A stretch of DNA of 11,278 bases from an uncultured Roseiflexaceae bacterium (GTDB taxonomy: Bacteria > Chloroflexota > Chloroflexia > Chloroflexales > Roseiflexaceae): positions 1 to 11,278 of the forward strand of contig CAIZHO010000452.1 in the NCBI GenBank assembly GCA_903932805.1, in the 5' to 3' direction. This document shows positions 6,160 through 11,278 of the stretch, piece by piece. The position numbers were made by a program, and so were the translations under genes. Below the pieces are notes generated by a model. The model was not told the DNA's origin. It was given only the letters and a program-made list of their open reading frames with translations, and searched no databases. Each line of letters opens with the position of its first letter. The first letter of the stretch is position 1.

Positions 6160-7665
6160 CTATAGGTCACATTTGACAAGAATGACACTGATGTTATCAT
6201 CACCGCCCGCAGCATTCGCACCATCCACCAGCAAGTCGGCTGTGTTCTTGAGTCCGTTGCGATTACGCATTGTCGCAACAATATCATGATCACGAACCAT
6301 CTCCCACAGGCCATCACTACAAAGGACCAACACATCATTCGGACGCATGCGTTCGATGTAGATGTCGACTTCAGCGAGTTGCGACACACCAAGGGAACGC
6401 AGCACGCCGTTCCGTTGTGGGTGTGTGTAGATTTCATCTTCGGCAATGTGTTCGAGTTCGACCAGCTTCATAACCAAAGAATGGTCATTTGTCACACGCC
6501 GTATCTGATCATCACGATAGATGTACGTCCGACTATCACCGATATTGGCGATATAGGCTACATCCCCCAATACCAGCGCCATGGTCATGGTGGTTCCCAT
6601 ATCATTGCCCAGGCGCTTCGCTTCGATCATGATTTGCGTGTTTGCGTGTTGGATTGCGTCGTCGATACACTGCACAACGCCAGCAACATCACTCGCAAAG
6701 AGTGGATTGCTGATGTGGGTCATGTTTGCAGCAAAAATATGCTCATAGATGGATTGCACCGCAGTTGCTGATGCGACTTCACCGGCTGCATGACCACCCA
6801 TACCATCGGCAACAATGTACAAGCCTACTTGGTAGGTATTCGAATCACGATACCAGGTCGTTGCTGTGGTGAGGATTGTATCTTCGTTGCCACTGCGGCG
6901 CCGACCGACGTCGGTTTTTGCAGCATATGATTGTACAAGACTGCGACGCGTCTCGAACGGGGCAACGGCACGTTCGACTGCTGCAACAGCATCGCTGAGG
7001 GTCAATATCAATTCACTGCGCACATCGGCAAGGATCGTCAAAAGCGGATTGACATCAGCATCTGCGATATCAAATCGACGGGTAATGCGGGGGATTTCGA
7101 CAAACGTGGCGAGTACTTCTGCGGTTTCGCGCACAATGTCGTATTCATTTACGGTCAACATGGTCAAAAACGGAGCCGCTCCCAGCGCGACACTCCCGTC
7201 ACTCTGGAGAAAAATGTCCCCTGGCTGTATTTTGCCTAACTGATAGCCAGCAGCAAACAGCTGCTCGACACCAGTGAACAACGCACGTGCCAACAAAAGT
7301 GCATCGTGTGCAGACAACGGCATGACCGGTGAACCTTCTGGTGTACGGGCAAGCACCACGGTTCCTTCCGGCACTTCGAAAGATTCGTACAAGACGGGGA
7401 GGCGGAGCAAATCTTGGGTGATTGCTGGGTTGCGATGGACATCCAGGAGCATACCCGCAGCCATACTTGGCAACATTTCTCCACGGTATCGGCGTGGGGT
7501 AAAGCGGGCACCACACGAACCACAGTACTCATCCCCTGCAGCCCCAAATCGGCTATCACAAAACCAGCAACGTCGCCATGGCTCTTGGTCAATAGCCCAG
7601 AGAGTGCCATCATAGATATCGGAAAGGGTATATCGAGCTGCGCTCGTTGTTGTATTGGTGTTCAC
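6160..7665 (-). CDS. PP2C-family Ser/Thr phosphatase with zinc ribbon and degenerate kinase-like N-terminal half
   Basis: A 501-residue protein. The C-terminal half (about 248-499) is a PP2C phosphatase that would remove phosphate from Ser/Thr residues using two metal ions. It has RSGNED (D262), VADGMGGH (D287), MGTTM, NIGDSRTY, NDHS, LRSLG, CSDGLW (D451) and GGDDN (D490), so the metal ligands look intact. The N-terminal half begins with a zinc ribbon (Cys 33, 36, 48, 51). Residues about 115-190 then resemble a protein-kinase C-lobe: a helix, then KIQPGDIFLQSDGSVALG in place of the HxDxxPxNIL catalytic loop, without the catalytic Asp or a DFG motif. I start at GTG (7663-7665) because GAGG lies 6 nt upstream; the TTG two codons earlier would directly abut that site. 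It is first in an operon with the FHA gene and divergent from the ABC exporter. No kinase gene is in view. Confidence 0.92.
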   Translation of the reverse strand: MNTNTTTSAARYTLSDIYDGTLWAIDQEPWRRCWFCDSRFGAAGDEYCGSCGARFTPRRYRGEMLPSMAAGMLLDVHRNPAITQDLLRLPVLYESFEVPEGTVVLARTPEGSPVMPLSAHDALLLARALFTGVEQLFAAGYQLGKIQPGDIFLQSDGSVALGAAPFLTMLTVNEYDIVRETAEVLATFVEIPRITRRFDIADADVNPLLTILADVRSELILTLSDAVAAVERAVAPFETRRSLVQSYAAKTDVGRRRSGNEDTILTTATTWYRDSNTYQVGLYIVADGMGGHAAGEVASATAVQSIYEHIFAANMTHISNPLFASDVAGVVQCIDDAIQHANTQIMIEAKRLGNDMGTTMTMALVLGDVAYIANIGDSRTYIYRDDQIRRVTNDHSLVMKLVELEHIAEDEIYTHPQRNGVLRSLGVSQLAEVDIYIERMRPNDVLVLCSDGLWEMVRDHDIVATMRNRNGLKNTADLLVDGANAAGGDDNISVILVKCDL

Positions 7666-7841
7666 CGGCAACCTCGCGAAGAGTTTCGTTTATTTTACCA
7701 CGCAGGCACTCAAAAAATACAGAGCATCTATTACAGACAAGTGACATCCGGCATCAGATAGAACAAAACCTCGTTTTTTTGGCAACCTGCACAGCACTGG
7801 TTGCTACGGTATACTAGGTATATCTCTCAACAGGCACACGT
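7666..7841. other. Divergent intergenic region between the PP2C gene and the ABC exporter
   Basis: This 176-bp A/T-richer spacer must hold the start signals for both directions. The rightward promoter is annotated separately. For the leftward PP2C gene I see a TAAAAT hexamer on the minus strand (near 7691-7696) as a possible -10 box, but no convincing -35 partner. A T7 run at 7774-7780 has no stem before it and does not look like a terminator. Confidence 0.5.
7788..7815 (+). promoter_or_regulatory. Likely promoter of the ABC exporter gene
   Basis: TGCACA (7788-7793, 4/6 match to TTGACA) is followed after 16 bp by TATACT (7810-7815, 5/6 match to TATAAT). Transcription would start near 7822, giving a leader of about 20 nt before the ATG at 7842. 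The ribosome-binding site is weak (AGG at 7832-7834). Confidence 0.45.
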
Positions 7842-9602
7842 ATGACACCTATCCAAAAGTCTGCACGACGTCCCGACACGATTTTGTTTGTCCTATTGTA
7901 CCGTGCGGTGCGTCCGCATTGGCGTCCTCTTGCGGTGTCGTTACTCTTGTTGGGTGTCACTGCTGCGCTCAATGTGGTCCCCCCCACATTGTTGCAGTGG
8001 GCAATCGACGGTCCCATCAGTACCGGCGATATCGCGGATTTGTGGCCAATCACCGTGCTCTACGGGGGGACTGCGGTTGCGATGTTTGTCATCCAATACG
8101 TCTATACCTATTATCTTCAGACCGCAGGTCAGCGAGCATTGTCTGACATGCGCACCAACCTGTTTGGCCGCATCATGGAGCAAGATCAAGCCTTTTTTTT
8201 GCGGAACCCAGTAGGTGATTTGGTCATGCGCCTGACCAGTGACATCGATACACTCAGTGCGTTGCTGTCTACCAGTGCCGTGACCATCGTGACCGAGACA
8301 GCCACACTCCTTGTGGTCATTGTTGTGATGTTCACGATTAATTGGCGGCTCGCCTTGCTCGTCATTGCAATTCTGCCTGTCTTGGTCTGGGTTACACGGT
8401 ACTTCAGTGCGCGCGTGCGCGATTCGTCGACCGGCGAACGGACTGCCCTCGCCAAGGTCTCAGGGTATCTCAACGAACAGTTACAAGGGGTGCCGGTGCT
8501 CCAGATTTTTGGTGCACAGCGTCCTAGCATGGATCGATTTGATAGCTTCAATCATGGGTATCGTCGGGCGCTGATTTCGCTACGCCGTCATAGTGCGTTG
8601 TTCTTGATGACCCAAGAAATCCTGGCTGCTGTTGGCTTGGGTATGTTGTTGTATGGTGGTGGGCAAGGCGTCTTAGCAGGCTGGGCAACGATGGGGATGC
8701 TCGTTGCATTTATCCAATATGCAGATCGTGCGTTCCAACCGGTGCTCCGTTTATCCGAACAGTACAACGCGGTCCAAATCGCCTTTGGAGCTGCCGAACG
8801 CATCGAACGGACACTCCACGAACCACGCAGTATCATGCCTCCACAGGTCCCTACAGCGCCGAAGCACCCTTTTCGTGGGGATGTGATTCTCGAAGACATC
8901 CACTTTCAATACCTTGCTGACCGACCTGTCCTTCGCGGCATCGACATTCACATTCCTGCAGGTCAACGTGTTGCCATCGTTGGGCCGACCGGTGCAGGCA
9001 AAACGAGTCTCATCGGCCTACTGGCTCGTTGGTACGATCCACAACAGGGGCGGATTTTGCTCGATGGGGTAGACATCAAATCACTCGAACCACAGGCGCT
9101 GCGGAGCCTTGTGTCGGTCATCCCCCAAGACCCTATCACGTTTGCAGGCGATATTTCATTCAATATCTCGTTGTATCAACAGCTTGTCAGCGAAGACATT
9201 CGCAATGCAGCGGGGATTGCCAATGCGGCGCACTTCATCGAACGACTCCCCGAACAGTATCACTCCCTTGTGACGCCGAACGGCGCAAATCTCTCGGCCG
9301 GCGAACGACAATTACTTGCACTCGCACGGGCAATTGCGTTACAGCCCAACGGGATTTTGATTTTGGATGAAGCCACGAGCAGCATCGACACAACCACCGA
9401 GGCTCTCGTCCAAGAGGCTCTTGAGCGATTGTTTCACGGCAGAACAAGTATCATCATCGCCCACCGATTGGCCACGGTACGCAGTGCAGACCGCATTCTG
9501 GTCATCCAACAAGGGCGCGTCGTCGAAGACGGCGACCACGCTACCCTGATTGCGCAGAACGGTCTGTACGCAACCTTATACGCGCATCAACTCGCCGATT
9601 AA
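7842..9602 (+). CDS. Type I ABC exporter half-transporter (permease fused to ATPase)
   Basis: A 586-residue membrane exporter subunit of the multidrug/lipid (MsbA/MdlB-like) class. Residues about 25-310 form the six-helix transmembrane domain, with clear hydrophobic segments near 28-50, 68-90, 143-165, 168-186, 250-272 and 278-296. Residues 345-580 form the ATPase: Walker A GPTGAGKT (381-388), Q-loop IPQDP (Q429), signature NLSAGERQLL (484-488, LSAGE instead of LSGGQ), Walker B ILILDE (E510 catalytic), D-loop SSID and H-loop AHR (H541). All catalytic residues are present, so it should be active. As no second half-transporter lies beside it, it probably works as a homodimer, unless a partner is encoded elsewhere. 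The substrate cannot be read from the sequence; lipids, peptides or drugs are all possible. It has its own promoter and is the first gene of the rightward cluster. Confidence 0.93.
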   Translation: MTPIQKSARRPDTILFVLLYRAVRPHWRPLAVSLLLLGVTAALNVVPPTLLQWAIDGPISTGDIADLWPITVLYGGTAVAMFVIQYVYTYYLQTAGQRALSDMRTNLFGRIMEQDQAFFLRNPVGDLVMRLTSDIDTLSALLSTSAVTIVTETATLLVVIVVMFTINWRLALLVIAILPVLVWVTRYFSARVRDSSTGERTALAKVSGYLNEQLQGVPVLQIFGAQRPSMDRFDSFNHGYRRALISLRRHSALFLMTQEILAAVGLGMLLYGGGQGVLAGWATMGMLVAFIQYADRAFQPVLRLSEQYNAVQIAFGAAERIERTLHEPRSIMPPQVPTAPKHPFRGDVILEDIHFQYLADRPVLRGIDIHIPAGQRVAIVGPTGAGKTSLIGLLARWYDPQQGRILLDGVDIKSLEPQALRSLVSVIPQDPITFAGDISFNISLYQQLVSEDIRNAAGIANAAHFIERLPEQYHSLVTPNGANLSAGERQLLALARAIALQPNGILILDEATSSIDTTTEALVQEALERLFHGRTSIIIAHRLATVRSADRILVIQQGRVVEDGDHATLIAQNGLYATLYAHQLAD

Positions 9603-9680
9603 CATCCTGACTCCCCGTGGGTGTCGTGTACTGATACGTGCCCGTGATACACTAAGCACACTGATTTTCAGAGGATTGTC

Positions 9681-11069
9681 ATGTTCTTCGCCCGTAATGA
9701 CCTGTTATATACCAATCCTGATCGTCTCTGTTACGGCGTAGCAGTAACCGACATCGATGGTGACGGGCTCTTCGAGTTTGTGGTAGCAGGTTTTGGCTGT
9801 GCCAACATTGCCCTCAAATGGACCGGTCGCGGCTACTTGGATTGTGCAGATGCTGTCTTTGCAGATCCCCATGGCCAAGCGATAGGGCTCGCTGCCGGCG
9901 ATATCGATGCAGACGGCATAGAAGAACTCTACATCCTCAACAGCGATACATTTGCTGGGAGCAAACAGCAAATTGATCGGTTATTCGCGCTCCACGGAGG
10001 TGCACGGGTCGACCTCTTTGCACAACCCGAAGCCGCCGCAATTGCAAACCCGAGTGCAGGTCGATCCGTCGCAGTCATAGACCGCATGGGATCAGGCCGG
10101 TATGCATTTGTGGTGGCCAATTACGGTGCACGTATGCGGTTGTATGAGCTCGATGCGCAGTGGCGCCTCGGTGAACACAGTCGCGCCGCTGGCCTCACAT
10201 ACGCGAGCGGAGGCCGTGGGCTCGCAGTCGGTCAACTGTTTGGTTCCGATGTCGATGTCGTCAGCATTAACGAACGAGGACCGAATTTGGTTCTGGCAAA
10301 CGCCGGCGATGGCACATTTTATGACGTTGCTGCTTCGTGTGGTATCCAAGATCGGTTCTTGCACGGCCGAGGTGTCAGTCTATTCGACGCGAATGATGAC
10401 GGCCGACTCGACATCGCCTACGGCAATTGGGAAGGCGAGCAACGCCTGTGGATCCGAGATGATGGTCCGTTTGCATTCGTCGAATCGAGTTCTTCCGCAT
10501 ACGCAACCCCCGGTCGTGTCCGTACCGTTATTGCAGCAGATTTCGATAATGATGGCAATCCAGAAATCTTCTTTAACTGTCTGGGTGAACCAAACCGCCT
10601 GTTTGGGCGCCGCGACGGCGTCTGGGTAGCCCTTGACATCGGCGAAGCACGTGAACCAGACGGCCTTGGTACGGGCGCAGCAATCGCAGACCTCGACGGC
10701 GATGGTCGTCTCGAGTTGCTGATTGCCCACGGCGAGTCAGCACCACAACCGCTGTCGCTGTACCATGTTGCTCCAAATACGCATCACTGGTTACGTGTCC
10801 GTCCCCTGACACCAGCTGGTGCACCTGCACGGGGAGCACTTGTTGTCATCCAAATGGGCCTCCGGCGGGTTGCGCAATCGATAGATGGTGGAAGCGGGTA
10901 TCTCTGCCAGATGGAGCCCGTTGCACATTTCGGACTCGGGACCGTTCGCGACATTGATCAAGTCAGCATTCAATGGCCAAGTGGCGCGACAACAATCATC
11001 ACGCGCCCTCATGTCGATCAGGTGCTCATTGTTCCGCATCCTGCAGTCGATGATGACCAGATTTTGTAG
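9681..11069 (+). CDS. CRTAC1-like FG-GAP beta-propeller / UnbV (ASPIC) protein without a signal peptide
   Basis: A 462-residue protein of the CRTAC1 family (FG-GAP/VCBS repeats plus UnbV). Repeats recur about every 50-60 residues. Calcium-loop motifs appear at 24 (DIDGDG), 74 (DIDADG), 236 (DANDDG), 287 (DFDNDG) and 337 (DLDGDG), with degenerate ones near 134 (DRMGSG) and 184, which fits a seven-bladed beta-propeller. Residues about 366-440 are the UnbV/ASPIC domain (HHWLRV...IDGGSGYLCQ...HFGLG...IQWPSG). The family is normally secreted, but this start (MFFARNDLLYTNPDRL) has no signal sequence or membrane helix. An in-frame TGA at 9645-9647 with no start codon between it and the ATG rules out a longer form. 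AGAGGA lies 5 nt before the ATG. The ThyX-like gene begins 18 nt downstream, so they are probably co-transcribed. Function unknown; calcium and partner binding are inferred. Confidence 0.88.
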   Translation: MFFARNDLLYTNPDRLCYGVAVTDIDGDGLFEFVVAGFGCANIALKWTGRGYLDCADAVFADPHGQAIGLAAGDIDADGIEELYILNSDTFAGSKQQIDRLFALHGGARVDLFAQPEAAAIANPSAGRSVAVIDRMGSGRYAFVVANYGARMRLYELDAQWRLGEHSRAAGLTYASGGRGLAVGQLFGSDVDVVSINERGPNLVLANAGDGTFYDVAASCGIQDRFLHGRGVSLFDANDDGRLDIAYGNWEGEQRLWIRDDGPFAFVESSSSAYATPGRVRTVIAADFDNDGNPEIFFNCLGEPNRLFGRRDGVWVALDIGEAREPDGLGTGAAIADLDGDGRLELLIAHGESAPQPLSLYHVAPNTHHWLRVRPLTPAGAPARGALVVIQMGLRRVAQSIDGGSGYLCQMEPVAHFGLGTVRDIDQVSIQWPSGATTIITRPHVDQVLIVPHPAVDDDQIL

Positions 11070-11087
11070 TGCAAGAGGAAGAACAGC

Positions 11088-11278
11088 ATGAACGACACCC
11101 CGCTGCAAGCTGAATTTACCGCGACGGAGCGTGCCGTGCTCGAACCATTTGTCACGAGTATCGACGCGCGTATCTTTGGATTACGCAATTTACCAGAGGT
11201 CGTCAAAGGCGCTCTTTTTTCGCGCTACTCACGCAGCGAAAAATCGATCCGGCGGATTTTGTTGGACGAGTTTATTCA
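11088..11278 (+). CDS. ThyX-family (FAD-dependent thymidylate synthase-like) protein, N-terminal part
   Basis: The ATG at 11088-11090 follows a GAGG-type site (about 11075-11078) and opens a frame that runs off the right edge after 63 codons. The visible segment ends in LRNLPEVVKGALFSRYSRS followed by EKSIRRILLDEF. I associate this opening with the long ThyX-like proteins of Chloroflexota and some other bacteria, which are annotated as FAD-dependent thymidylate synthases (dUMP to dTMP, using FAD and a folate). Much of the protein, including the RHRxxSxNExSxR flavin/dUMP motif region, lies outside the window, so activity cannot be judged. It follows the CRTAC1-like gene by 18 nt on the same strand and is probably in the same operon. 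Confidence 0.68.
   Translation, partial: MNDTPLQAEFTATERAVLEPFVTSIDARIFGLRNLPEVVKGALFSRYSRSEKSIRRILLDEFI

Noticed and set aside
7666..7671. TTG start two codons upstream for the PP2C protein
   Set aside because: It would sit directly against the GAGG ribosome-binding site, leaving no spacer. The GTG at 7665 has a 6-nt spacing.
9626..9652. GTGTA...TACAC inverted repeat after the ABC exporter gene as a terminator
   Set aside because: Only 5 bp at the base, poor inner pairing, and no T-run after it.
9624..9653. TACACT as a -10 box for the CRTAC1-like gene
   Set aside because: No reasonable -35 box at 16-18 bp, and the match alone is weak.

Overview
The window looks like chromosomal DNA from a member of the Chloroflexota, probably class Chloroflexia. 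This assignment is an inference. It rests on the opening of a long ThyX-like protein at the right edge (LPEVVKGALFSRYSRS), a zinc-ribbon/PP2C and zinc-ribbon/FHA gene pair, and small lipoproteins of a kind I associate with that phylum. G+C of the genes is moderate, a little above half. I see no insertion sequence, integrase, CRISPR array, tRNA or rRNA. This is a housekeeping and signalling neighbourhood rather than a mobile island.

Layout. (1) 1-247: the 3' end of nuoN (complex I) and its intrinsic terminator. (2) 248-611: a 364-nt stretch with no credible protein gene, unusually G+C-rich and full of short perfect stems, which is a candidate structured RNA. (3) 612-1645: two paralogous small lipoproteins on the minus strand, with a terminator below them and a good sigma70-type promoter above them that lies inside the first codons of the divergent rnhA. 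(4) 1602-4482: rnhA (+) and a UvrD/PcrA helicase (-), whose 3' ends overlap by 17 bp. The RNase HI carries an RNA:DNA hybrid-binding domain at its C-terminus and has Asn in place of the last catalytic Asp. (5) 4515-7665, minus strand: a PP2C phosphatase followed by an FHA protein, both with N-terminal zinc ribbons, then a strong terminator just ahead of uvrD. An 11-bp inverted repeat encloses that terminator and ends at the uvrD ribosome-binding site. (6) 7788-9602 (+): a single-gene type I ABC exporter with its own promoter, divergent from the PP2C gene. (7) 9681-11278 (+): a CRTAC1-like seven-bladed FG-GAP/UnbV protein with no signal peptide, followed 18 nt later by the start of a ThyX-family gene cut by the window edge.

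How the genes may work together. The PP2C and FHA genes form a phospho-Ser/Thr module: one protein removes phosphate and the other reads phospho-Thr. The matching kinase is not in the window. RNase HI and UvrD both act on RNA:DNA hybrids or DNA repair intermediates, and their interlocked 3' ends may keep them together. I do not see a new defence or metabolic system. The most distinctive points are the possible RNA switch ahead of uvrD, the GC-rich intergenic element, and the unusual RNase HI, PP2C and CRTAC1-like domain arrangements.
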